This document shows positions 45,301-51,781 of a DNA stretch of 51,781 bases, in pieces. Each line of letters opens with the position of its first letter. The stretch's first letter is position 1. The translations under genes were made by a program, and so were the position numbers. Source of the stretch: Microvirga massiliensis (GTDB lineage Bacteria > Pseudomonadota > Alphaproteobacteria > Rhizobiales > Beijerinckiaceae). The stretch is from positions 41,164 through 92,944 of the forward strand of contig NZ_LN811355.1 in the NCBI RefSeq assembly GCF_001006805.1. The letters are read 5' to 3'. The notes under the pieces were generated by a model that saw only the letters and a program-made list of their open reading frames with translations, was not told the origin of the DNA and made no database searches.

Positions 45301-45436
45301 GACCAGGAAGATAGATCTTCGCCGCGAGATCTGTGCTTCCCCGCACTTCGTACACTGCGCCCTCGCCACCCTGCCCAAGAAGGGTGGTTAGCTGAACGGT
45401 CCGGCCGAGGGGCGTCTGGAATACGCCGCTCGTCAT
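42323..45436 (-). CDS. YegI-like protein kinase with HhH and two peptidoglycan-binding repeats
   Basis: A 1037-residue multi-domain protein. Residues 15-300 are a protein kinase domain: GQGGEGAVYE (21-30), Lys40 in AAKIY, a catalytic loop VIGDVNHSGILV with Asp141, and IDSDSF (158-163) in place of DFG. A CPWC pair is at 320-323, hydrophobic segments at 398-435, a helix-hairpin-helix at 518-560, a coiled-coil-like stretch at 590-645, a transmembrane helix at 652-671 and a Pro/Ser/Ala-rich linker to 780. Two PG_binding_1 repeats follow (785-842, 882-935), then a small C-terminal domain (945-1035) with four Cys. Kinase inside and wall-binding outside is inferred. It overlaps the PP2C gene by 4 bp (ATGA) and is the third member of a TerY-P-type triad. 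The usual metal-binding Asn after the catalytic Asp is Gly146 here. Confidence 0.87.
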   Translation of the reverse strand: MTSGVFQTPLGRTVQLTTLLGQGGEGAVYEVRGSTDLAAKIYLPGLAADRRDKIGAMVQAGWHEGASFVAFPVEALFARDGTFAGFTMRRVGGHKPIHQLYSPTNRKTTFPKATFPFLVRSASNVARAVASVHATGCVIGDVNHSGILVSDDATVTLIDSDSFQVVHRDRTFPCKVGVPDFTPPELQGKPLDQVTRQANHDAFGLAVLVFNLLMMGRHPYAGRYQGLGDMPMERAIAELRFAYSARRRVTLMEPPPHVPTLMDLPPQIADAFERAFGAIGASGSRPTAAEWMTLLDAAEATLVRCSANAAHHHFRAATSCPWCRMEQAYPGFTAFVPIVPQSATGRPFDVGQLIAAVNAVPDPGPAPDLASLMRQATQAMPAQYSQPLRSERLKTIGKAAGCAFLGAALLFADGPGPLLGLGLLGVALYLASVLPTALASTGRALTRARDAWATVAAHWHQAAGNTAFSKIRRDAQSLVETIRKLPAEEARRLAALDGMRLELQKRQYLERYSIDRATIPGIGPSRKITLKSYGIETAADVDRRRIESIHGFGPRRARSIVNWREGLERSFVFDPSIPVSPADTAAVRSDIARVRLDAEARLQQTLTYLRKAEADARALRAAPGQPVAAAWSALKQAEAEQRSAAGIGRGGGIVGVVAAAVAGLAVGSAFATGGTPHLPTSRPVVHHEIPAVPSRPVDVALTPSADAGESASSQASSAEVSPAAQQITSPSAEQSSPPAFDALAPTTAAEPATVAPLPAPIEIRPAAETPEVSAAPPPLLDLLSQADASRVQDRLKHLGYLNGLADGVWGPRSRAALQAFRKVHGFGLDDRWDRPTQMVLLSDAARPAGSPALPLLGTPEPSESVFPPPLGATRNPLNPTDALWIQSRLRDLDYYSLDGEGVWGAASREALRDFRAMNNISSPDEWDAATEQALINPSAISASQTFVGRWAGQPSQCGPTLADAPVVISSTRAEANGGLCEFQDVQAEANGWRVRALCTAAGRSWTANVRLYLSGQSLTWSSERGTTVYWRCTRSGH

Positions 45437-46212
45437 GGGCCTTCTGCAAGCCTTGCTAGAATCAGGGTCTTGTCGTCGTCGGTTCGCTCGGTAACGGCAG
45501 ATCCGTCCAGAAAAGCCCTAAGGTCCGCAGACAGGCGCCGCTGCCGGCCGGGGGAAGACTTGCGAAGGGCCCGGAACATGGACTCAAAAAACGGGGCGAA
45601 GGCCGTCGAGGATGCGAAATCGAGCGCGAGTCGCTCCACTCCGTCCGTGAGTAGCGCGACTTCTTCGATGCGCCCTGACACTCGACGCACGGTAATACGG
45701 GGCTCCGGATCATCAGTGACGAAGAAGGTAGTGGCGGCATACTCGCCTTGAGTGGGCCAGCTCGGAACCTCCCACACTCCCACCCCGGCAAGCCTCAGCA
45801 CACAGGCTCCGTCGCCGACGTGAACGATCGTTGCACCGTCAGAGTCGACAACACACCCCACGAGGGTTGCCGCAAAGTCACGACGCGATGCTCCTACACG
45901 CTCGGCTCGGTCGCCGATGCGGTCACGAATGTCGTCGAGCCACTCTCTAACGAGTTCGTCGCTGATCGTCCTGCCATCAGGTCGTGCGAAGTGAGCAGAC
46001 GCTCGTCGACAGAAATTCTGCACGACGATTCTCGCGCCGATGCTGCCATGAGCCGCGCTGCCGGCCCCATCCGAGACAACCGCAATGAGGACCGATCCTC
46101 TAGGGCCATGCGTCTCCACGCAGGCGCCTGCATCATCGCATCCAACACCGGCCCTCAGATGCGAAGTGCCTATGGAGCAAGCTCCGATCCAGCTCCAGTG
46201 GTAAGGCATCAT
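45433..46212 (-). CDS. PP2C-type protein phosphatase (YegK-like)
   Basis: A 259-residue PPM/PP2C-fold phosphatase. Metal-binding acidic residues are seen in GVGCDDAGA (23-31), VVSDGAGSAAHG (46-57), HVGDGA (131-136), LLTDGVERL (Asp190) and TDDDKTLIL (244-252). It lacks a membrane segment and should act in the cytoplasm, removing phosphates placed by the kinase encoded next. ATG 46212 overlaps the vWA gene's TGA (ATGATG), and its stop overlaps the kinase start, so the three are translationally coupled. The longer frame to 46311 overlaps the vWA gene and is rejected. Confidence 0.85.
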   Translation of the reverse strand: MMPYHWSWIGACSIGTSHLRAGVGCDDAGACVETHGPRGSVLIAVVSDGAGSAAHGSIGARIVVQNFCRRASAHFARPDGRTISDELVREWLDDIRDRIGDRAERVGASRRDFAATLVGCVVDSDGATIVHVGDGACVLRLAGVGVWEVPSWPTQGEYAATTFFVTDDPEPRITVRRVSGRIEEVALLTDGVERLALDFASSTAFAPFFESMFRALRKSSPGRQRRLSADLRAFLDGSAVTERTDDDKTLILARLAEGP

Positions 46213-46892
46213 CCGGCGGTTGCCCATCCATTCGGCGCGACGGGGTTCTCCAGCGGCACAGCCTCGCCCGGCTGCGACCGGGACACGGAGGACAGCGATG
46301 CGGATAGCCACTGGAACAGCTCACGAAATTGGAGGCCCTTCAGCTTCAGCGGCTCGCGTACGCTCACCTGCCGCAGCGCGTCGACGTTGGCGCCTTCGAC
46401 ACCGACGGCGTAAAACATGAAAGCCTTGCTCGCCTCGCCTTCTCGCACGAGCTCCGCGGCCCGGGCGATGGAGTCAGTTGGCCCGCCGTCAGTGATCAGG
46501 AACACCCATGGCCGATAATATGAAACGCCATTGGCCCGGTAGGCATCCTTGCGGCGGCGCAGGAGATCAAGTCCCTGCTCGATTGCCGCGCCCATAGGAG
46601 TGTCGCCAGCCACGGCAAGCGTCGGCGGATAAAAGTGTTGGATTCCAGTGAAATCCGCTTCGACTTTCACAGGGCCGAATGTTACAATTCCCACCTCCAC
46701 GCGTTTAGCCGCTAGGCTGTCGGCGAACAGCTCGTCGCGGAAGGCCCGCAGGCCGGCATTGAGCTCCTCAATCGGACGCCCCCTCATAGACATTGAATTG
46801 TCTAAGAGGAGCAGGACGGCACACCGATTCTCCGGGTTTTCTGCAAAGACCGCGTCGCCGAACGGTCGCTGCTCGTACGTGGTATCGCTCAT
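46209..46892 (-). CDS. TerY/YegL-like von Willebrand factor A protein
   Basis: A 227-residue vWA domain protein. The MIDAS metal site is complete: DNSMS at 31-35 (D-x-S-x-S), Thr98 in GDTPMGAAI and Asp135 in LITDGGPTD. This is the TerY/YegL form, which pairs with a PP2C phosphatase and a kinase in TerY-phosphorylation triads; it probably binds or presents the phosphorylated target. First gene of the minus-strand operon, 262 bp from the divergent hxsD. The stop overlaps the phosphatase start. Confidence 0.88.
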   Translation of the reverse strand: MSDTTYEQRPFGDAVFAENPENRCAVLLLLDNSMSMRGRPIEELNAGLRAFRDELFADSLAAKRVEVGIVTFGPVKVEADFTGIQHFYPPTLAVAGDTPMGAAIEQGLDLLRRRKDAYRANGVSYYRPWVFLITDGGPTDSIARAAELVREGEASKAFMFYAVGVEGANVDALRQVSVREPLKLKGLQFRELFQWLSASLSSVSRSQPGEAVPLENPVAPNGWATAG

Positions 46893-47154
46893 TTCTGCCC
46901 CCTTGCGGGTCAGGCCCGCGTTCGTGCTGTTTCTTGACCTACCGCCATCCTGCAGCGGTTAGGAGGATTCATAGTGGCTGCCGGCCTGCAGTGGAAGTTT
47001 GCTTTTCGCCATTGAAGAGCAGCGTGAATCCACTTTGGTACCCCACCACAGGGCGTCCGGCACGCCACCTACCCTATGGTAACCCTGAACAAAAAGCCGC
47101 TTTCAGAGTTTGACCGCTTGCCAGACGGGAGCGAAGACCGTTTATTAGCTTGTA
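46893..47154. promoter_or_regulatory. Divergent promoter region between the triad and hxs operons
   Basis: A 262-bp gap that must hold promoters for both operons. It is AT-richer around 47085-47150 (AACAAAAAGCCGC, GTTTATTAGCTTGTAAT). A GGGTAACC-like pair (CTATGGTAACCC) lies at 47073-47084. No certain operator was identified, but shared control of both operons is possible. Confidence 0.4.
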
Positions 47155-47478
47155 ATGGGCAGCGACAATACTCAGGGCATGAATTCGGGGGCGAGCTTTG
47201 AGATAGATCTATCGGTCTATCCGCTTGAGGCCGTCCTGCGCGCGAGCTACTGGCTTGCGGACCAGGCCGTGGTTTCCCTCCGGGATCTGCCGCCCGGTCG
47301 GCTGCTTGTTGATGTGCGGGCCCATTCCGGGGTGTCCGCCGAGGCGGTTTGCGAACGGCTTCAGACTGCGTTAATCGATTTCGCAATACGCGTCGATGTG
47401 GAGCGGCAGACGCAGGAGCTTCGCACGCTGATTTGGCGAACGGCCTTCGCCGAGGTCGCCGGTACGGGGCGAACGTGA
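47155..47478 (+). CDS. hxsD: His-Xaa-Ser system protein HxsD
   Basis: A 107-residue protein with the characteristic HxsD opening FEIDLSVYPLEAVLRASYWL (residues 15-34) and a C-terminal alpha/beta part. HxsD is the small conserved partner of the HXS radical SAM enzymes, probably a recognition or scaffold protein. The ATG at 47155 or the one at 47179 (MNSGASFEID) could be used. Its TGA is overlapped by the GTG of hxsB (GTGA), so the genes are coupled. Confidence 0.85.
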   Translation: MGSDNTQGMNSGASFEIDLSVYPLEAVLRASYWLADQAVVSLRDLPPGRLLVDVRAHSGVSAEAVCERLQTALIDFAIRVDVERQTQELRTLIWRTAFAEVAGTGRT

Positions 47479-48941
47479 GACCAGCGTTTCAACCAGCAGC
47501 GGCCTTCGCTCCGGTCGACTATGCTGCCCTCCCATATCGGTTCGCGAGGCTGTCGGCCGACTGGGTGCTAGTCACCTCCGAGGCCGGCGACCACGAATTC
47601 CTGAATAGCACGGAGTTTGCAGCCCTAGCACGTGGAGCTCCGCTCACGGGCGAGACGCTGCGCAACCTCGAGTCCAGCCATATCGTGTATGCTGGAGACC
47701 CGTCCACAGCGGTGCGCCTCCTCGCGGCCAAGCTTCGGTCCAGGAAATCATTCCTCCGGGGCGGGCCCTCGCTCCACATCTTCGTGGTGACACTGGGATG
47801 TGACCATAGTTGCCCGTACTGCCAAGTGTCGCGCCGGAGTCATGCATCGGACGCGTTCGTTATGTCGTCAGCTGTAGCCGATCACGCTGTCGATCGGCTT
47901 TTCGAGAGCCCACCACGCGTACTGACCGTCGAATTCCAAGGCGGAGAGCCACTCCTTGCCTTCCCGGTCATTCGTCGGGTGGTCGAAAAAATTGAGGCGC
48001 GTAATCGCACTGAGGGCCGGCGGATCACCTACGCTATTGCCACTACGCTCCACCACCTCACGGATGACGTCCTTGCGTTCCTGAAGGCGCACGACTTTCA
48101 AGTCTCAACGTCACTGGATGGGCCGGCCAGCCTCCACAATGCTAACCGGCCGCTGCCTGGACAAGACGCGCACGCGCTCACCCTTGGCGGTATCGAACGG
48201 GTGCGCGAGGCGATCGGCTCGGATCAGATCTCGGCGCTCACAACTCTCACTCGTCGCAGCCTCTCAGTCCCCGAGGCGATCGTTGACGAGTATGTGAGGC
48301 TCGGATTCCGCTCGGTATTTCTGCGTCCATTGAGCCCCTTCGGGTTCGCTCGCCGGTCGGAACGCCGCCTCGGCTATGGGACAGATGAGTTTCTCGCGTT
48401 CTATGAACGAGCACTCGACTACATCATCGCCCTAAACGCTCGCGGAATCGACATTGAAGAGACCTACGCCTCTATCCTACTCAGCAGCATCCTGACACCG
48501 TTCCCGACGACCTACATGGATCTACGCTCGCCGGTCGGCAGCGGGTTCGGCACCCTCGTCTATAATTATGACGGCAGCGTCTACGCATCCGATGAGGGCC
48601 GGATGCTGCGCGAGATGGGCGAAGATAGTCTTCGCCTCGGCTCCGTTGAGCAGCCATACGATGAGCTTATGCGCTCGCCCACTATGCAGTTGCTGGCAGC
48701 TGCCGGGCTCTCCGAAGCGCAGCCGGGGTGCTCCGATTGCGTGTTCGTCCCGTACTGCGGACCCGATCCGGCCGGCTCCTTGTCCCGACATGGTGACCCG
48801 GTCGGGCATCGGGCCGAGAGCGAGCACTGCAAGAGGCATATGGGCCTATTTCGAATTTTGTTTGAGCGCTTGGCGCACGATCAAACCGCCACAGAGGTAT
48901 TCCGTCGCTGGGTGGATGGCCCGGCACCGGCAGAGCGCTGA
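47475..48941 (+). CDS. hxsB: His-Xaa-Ser system radical SAM maturase HxsB
   Basis: A 488-residue radical SAM enzyme starting at GTG 47475, which overlaps the hxsD stop. The first 100 residues form a leader-recognition-like region (YRFARLSADWVLVTSEAGDH, EFLNSTEFAALARG). The 4Fe-4S cluster motif is GCDHSCPYCQVSRRS (Cys109, Cys113, Cys116), then EFQGGEPLLAFPVIRR for SAM binding. A SPASM-type Cys cluster closes the protein (GCSDCVFVPYCGPDPAGS, EHCKRH). It should use reductive cleavage of SAM to modify the HxsA precursor; the chemistry of HXS modification is not established. Confidence 0.93.
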   Translation: MRPAFQPAAAFAPVDYAALPYRFARLSADWVLVTSEAGDHEFLNSTEFAALARGAPLTGETLRNLESSHIVYAGDPSTAVRLLAAKLRSRKSFLRGGPSLHIFVVTLGCDHSCPYCQVSRRSHASDAFVMSSAVADHAVDRLFESPPRVLTVEFQGGEPLLAFPVIRRVVEKIEARNRTEGRRITYAIATTLHHLTDDVLAFLKAHDFQVSTSLDGPASLHNANRPLPGQDAHALTLGGIERVREAIGSDQISALTTLTRRSLSVPEAIVDEYVRLGFRSVFLRPLSPFGFARRSERRLGYGTDEFLAFYERALDYIIALNARGIDIEETYASILLSSILTPFPTTYMDLRSPVGSGFGTLVYNYDGSVYASDEGRMLREMGEDSLRLGSVEQPYDELMRSPTMQLLAAAGLSEAQPGCSDCVFVPYCGPDPAGSLSRHGDPVGHRAESEHCKRHMGLFRILFERLAHDQTATEVFRRWVDGPAPAER

Positions 48942-48946
48942 GTATC

Positions 48947-50107
48947 ATGGCCCCACCACTTCACACCCGCGGGTCCACCGACGGGATCACAAGCCCGAGG
49001 CTGTTCAAGGTGCTCCGGCTCGAAGAGGCGCTTGGCTCGCACGTGCCCCTGGACCGAGTCATGGTTGATTTGCGCAGCCGGAGTGATGTGGATCGGGACG
49101 CGCTGCAGGGTATTGGGGTTCCCGTAATCCTTGAAGAGGGTAATTCCGACGTATCGCCGCTACCGCGGCTCCATTCCCTGTCAAACCCGGCTGTTGTTGG
49201 TGCGGGAGATGCGATCCGTGTTCACCCATCGGGACAGGTCAACGTGCTCTACCGCCGGGGCGCCAACGCGAACACGCTATTCGCGACCGAAGCCTGCAAC
49301 AGCCGCTGCCTTATGTGCAGCCAACCGCCTCGGGACGAAGACGCTAGCTGGCGCGTGGCTGAGATGCTTGAGCTGCTGCCTCTCATTGATCCGACCGTTC
49401 CCGCCCTTGGCATCACCGGCGGTGAGCCAACGCTGCTCGGGGAAGGACTGCGCCTCGTTCTCGAGGCGGCATCGGCTCTTCTGCCGGACACCACATTTCA
49501 TGTTCTCACAAACGGGCGCACGTTCGCGAGCGCACCCCTTGTTGACTCGTTCGATTCGGTGACCGGTCGCGCCCTCTGGGCCATCCCGCTCTATGCGGAC
49601 AACGCACGAGACCACGACCACATCGTCCAGGCCGGTGGCGCCTTCGCAGAAACTATCGACGGCTTGTACAACCTCGCCGAACGTAGCCACCGGATTGAGG
49701 TTCGGTTCGTCCTGCACCGTCTCACAGTCGGGCGCCTTGAGCGGTTTGCGGAATTTATCTACCGCAACATGCCGTTTGTTGAGCACGTGGCCTTCATGGG
49801 GCTTGAGCCCATGGGCTACGCGCGGATGAACCGCGACCTGCTGTGGATCGATCCATTGGACTACGCTCCCGCGCTCGGAGAGGCCGTCCGACGGCTATCT
49901 CAGCGCCGCATGCGCGCCTCGATCTACAACGTCCAACTCTGTTTGCTGGACGGGCGGTCGCGACCGTTTGCGCGGCAGAGCATCTCAGACTGGAAGAGCG
50001 CCAGTGCGCCCGAGTGCGCGAACTGCGCAGCTATCGACTCCTGCTGCGGCTTCTTTCGGTCGGCAGGCCCTCAATGGCGCAGCCGCGGTATCCAACCCCT
50101 TCCGTAG
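48947..50107 (+). CDS. hxsC: His-Xaa-Ser system radical SAM maturase HxsC
   Basis: A 386-residue radical SAM enzyme, 5 bp after hxsB. The cluster motif ATEACNSRCLMCSQPPR has Cys117, Cys121 and Cys124; LGITGGEPTLLGEGLRLVLE is the SAM-binding segment. The C-terminus has a further Cys group (ECANCAAIDSCCGFF), typical of HxsC. The N-terminal 100 residues are a separate domain. It differs in sequence from HxsB, so two distinct radical reactions, or a two-enzyme complex, are likely. Confidence 0.93.
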   Translation: MAPPLHTRGSTDGITSPRLFKVLRLEEALGSHVPLDRVMVDLRSRSDVDRDALQGIGVPVILEEGNSDVSPLPRLHSLSNPAVVGAGDAIRVHPSGQVNVLYRRGANANTLFATEACNSRCLMCSQPPRDEDASWRVAEMLELLPLIDPTVPALGITGGEPTLLGEGLRLVLEAASALLPDTTFHVLTNGRTFASAPLVDSFDSVTGRALWAIPLYADNARDHDHIVQAGGAFAETIDGLYNLAERSHRIEVRFVLHRLTVGRLERFAEFIYRNMPFVEHVAFMGLEPMGYARMNRDLLWIDPLDYAPALGEAVRRLSQRRMRASIYNVQLCLLDGRSRPFARQSISDWKSASAPECANCAAIDSCCGFFRSAGPQWRSRGIQPLP

Positions 50108-50121
50108 AGCAAGGTGTTCGC

Positions 50122-50883
50122 ATGACACGGAAATGGTCCGAGATGATCAGGACGGTGCTGGCCTGGGCGATGCCCGCCACCACTGCGGCGACCGTCTGGA
50201 CGCCGTCATTCGCAACCACCGACGCTGTGTCGGATGCCATCGTAGCGGGCACACCGTCGCGGCGTCAGCCGATTACCTTCGAGCGACCGAACTATCTCGA
50301 CGGTCCGCAGCTTTACGCAGGGCATAGGAGCCATTCGAGCCACCGCTCGCACTCAAGCCACCGATCCCACTACTCGGGTTCGCGCGGCGGATACTCCTCC
50401 GGATCGACCTACTCGTCGCCGCTCTACTCCCCCTCACCTCCCTCAACCCTCTCATCGCCATCCTATAGCCCGCCAACGCCCCGACCCTCTTCAGCCCCCT
50501 CATACATCCCGCCGACCCCGACATCACCGCCTGCGGCTTCTTCTCCGGGAGTGTCACCTCAGGTCCCGGGAAACGGGACGTCACCTCTTCCCTCGCACAC
50601 AACGCCGGTTGAGCCATTGCGGCCTGTGTCCCCAAGTCTACCCCCGGGCCTGTCCGCCGCTACGCCAAGCACGGTCACAGCCACCAAACCCGTAGCCCCC
50701 GAGGTCATGGTCATGCGAGTGCAAATGGAGTTGAAGTCGCGGGGCTACTACGATGGCCCAATCGACGGGCGGATGAGCATCGATACGCGTAATAGCATCC
50801 GTGCGTTTCAACTCGTTCAGAGACTGCCCGAGACTGGCAACATGGATAATGCCACACTTGCTAAGCTCGGCATCACGTATTGA
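50122..50883 (+). CDS. hxsA: His-Xaa-Ser repeat protein HxsA with peptidoglycan-binding domain
   Basis: A 253-residue precursor, 14 bp after hxsC. ATG 50122 gives an N-terminal signal-like hydrophobic stretch (MIRTVLAWAMPATTAATVWT) ending near SFAT. Residues 68-85 are six uninterrupted H-x-S triplets, HRSHSSHRSHSSHRSHYS, followed by a Gly/Ser/Tyr stretch and a long Pro/Ser-rich linker (95-185). A PG_binding_1 domain closes the protein (VMRVQMELKSRGYYDGPIDG, to the end). So it is predicted to be exported and held at the cell wall. The repeat is the expected substrate of HxsB and HxsC. AAGGTG is upstream of the start; the IS element begins 47 bp after its stop. Confidence 0.92.
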   Translation: MTRKWSEMIRTVLAWAMPATTAATVWTPSFATTDAVSDAIVAGTPSRRQPITFERPNYLDGPQLYAGHRSHSSHRSHSSHRSHYSGSRGGYSSGSTYSSPLYSPSPPSTLSSPSYSPPTPRPSSAPSYIPPTPTSPPAASSPGVSPQVPGNGTSPLPSHTTPVEPLRPVSPSLPPGLSAATPSTVTATKPVAPEVMVMRVQMELKSRGYYDGPIDGRMSIDTRNSIRAFQLVQRLPETGNMDNATLAKLGITY

Positions 50884-50929
50884 GAGCATAGAGCGTGAAG
50901 ACGATCCCCTCGATTGGCGCCAACTGCTA

Positions 50930-51781
50930 GAGCACGATGAGGTTTGATGGAATCGGTGGGGCTTCGCGAAAGGCTGGCGTTCTGCTTCAAGGTTGTGGAA
51001 GCGCAGGCCTGGATGATGGCACGCCCCTCTTCTCTGGATTTGCGCGAGCGGGCGATCGCGCGGGTGCAGGCGGGCGAGAGCGTCCGCGATGTCGCGCAAG
51101 CCCTGAGCCTCAGCCCGTCGAGCGTTGTGAAATGGTCCCAGCGCTTTCGCGCGACCGGCAGCGCGGCCGCCGGCCCGATGGGCGGCCATCGCCCGCGGCG
51201 GCTCGTGGGGAACGATGCCACGTGGTTGCGGGCGCGCATGGCTCAAGCCGACTTCACCTTGCGGGGCCTGGTCGCGGAACTCGCCGCGCGCGGCCTCAGG
51301 GTCGACTATCACACTATGTGGAGCTTCGTGCATGGCGAGAAGCTGACCTTCAAAAAAAGCCGCGTGGCCGCCGAGCAGGCGCGGCCTGACGTGGCTCGCA
51401 AGCGGGCCCGCTGGCAGAAGGATCAGGGCCGGATTGCCGCGACCCGGCTGGTGTTCATCGACGAGACCTGGGCCAAGACCAACATGGCGCCGCTGCGTGG
51501 CTGGTGTCGAAGCGGTCAGCGGCTGAAGATGACGGTTGCCCTCCGGCCATGGGAAGACCATGACCTTCCTGGCCGCCCTGCGGCACGATCGGATCGACGC
51601 CCCGTGGGTCATCGATGGTCCGATCAATGGCGAGCTGTTCGAGCTCTCTGTCGAGACGGTGCTCGTCCCGACGCTCAGGCGCGGCGATGTCGTCATCCTC
51701 GACAATCTCAGGAGCCACAAAGGACCGCGGGTGCGTCGCGCGATCCGGGCGGCGGGGGCGAAGCTCTTCTTCCTGCCGTCC
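50930..51781 (+). mobile_element. IS630-type insertion sequence, left part
   Basis: The element appears to begin at 50930, directly after a TA dinucleotide (50928-50929), the usual IS630 target. The left end reads GAGCACGATGAGGTTTGATG, matching the terminal style of IS630 elements in Methylobacterium. The right end is outside the window. It lies 47 bp behind hxsA, leaving the operon intact. Confidence 0.7.
51016..51781 (+). pseudogene. IS630-family transposase with a +1 frameshift, cut by window edge
   Basis: From ATG 51016 the product has a helix-turn-helix (SLDLRERAIARVQAGESVRD, VAQALSLSPSSVVKW), MGGHRPRRL, and the first catalytic Asp in LVFIDETWAKTNMAPLRGWC. At about 51545-51555 the frame shifts by one base: the correct continuation GHGKTMTFLAALRHDRIDAP and VVILDNLRSHKGPRVRRAIR (second Asp) lies in the next frame. 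The final Glu is beyond the window. The transposase is either inactive or depends on programmed frameshifting as in some IS630 relatives. An A7 run at 51350-51356 also lies in the gene but the frame continues through it. Confidence 0.8.

Noticed and set aside
46209..46892. Tellurite resistance function for the vWA gene
   Set aside because: TerY-like proteins occur in tellurite loci, but no terZABCDE genes are present; the triad form fits YegL-YegK-YegI better.

Overview
The window looks like a high-GC alphaproteobacterium of the Methylobacterium/Methylorubrum type. This is inferred from GC-rich codon use, the alphaproteobacterial style of the isoleucyl-tRNA synthetase and ETF-ubiquinone oxidoreductase tail, and an IS630-type transposase at the right end. 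No rRNA, tRNA or CRISPR array was recognised. Most of the window is accessory DNA with plasmid-like genes, long gene-poor gaps and broken genes.

Region 1 (1-8.8 kb) is a metabolic and detoxification block: an MFS transporter divergent from a LysR regulator, maleylacetate reductase, a DoxX membrane protein, dodecin, an FMN-dependent azoreductase and a SugE/Gdx-type SMR transporter. It also holds three separate pieces of pirin in scrambled order (C-terminus, N-terminus, then 6 kb away the middle), and TTGAAC/TCGAAC palindromes in front of several transcription units. An isoleucyl-tRNA synthetase follows (8.9-11.8 kb).

Region 2 (12-41.4 kb) resembles an integrated or resident plasmid-like element. 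It has three different orphan C5-cytosine DNA methyltransferases, a Rep/primase-like replication initiator beside a stretch rich in inverted repeats, a large membrane patatin-like phospholipase, a DUF3102-like protein, and many small unknown proteins in overlapping or tandem modules. One methyltransferase carries, fused to its N-terminus, a full-length version of the free-standing DUF3102-like protein. Two neighbouring small genes share a homologous leader and hairpin module, and two pairs of unknown proteins appear to be paralogues.

Region 3 (41.7-51.8 kb) begins with the truncated 3' end of an ETF-QO gene, probably a recombination scar. It then carries two divergently transcribed operons. 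To the left is a vWA / PP2C phosphatase / protein kinase triad of the TerY-P (YegL-YegK-YegI) kind with start-stop overlaps. To the right is a complete His-Xaa-Ser system, hxsD-hxsB-hxsC-hxsA: two radical SAM enzymes, a small partner, and a precursor with six tandem His-Xaa-Ser repeats and a peptidoglycan-binding domain. The kinase also ends in two peptidoglycan-binding repeats beyond a transmembrane segment, so both operons point to the cell wall. This pairing of a phosphorylation switch with a radical-SAM-modified envelope protein is the most interesting system in the window. An IS630-type element has inserted just behind hxsA.
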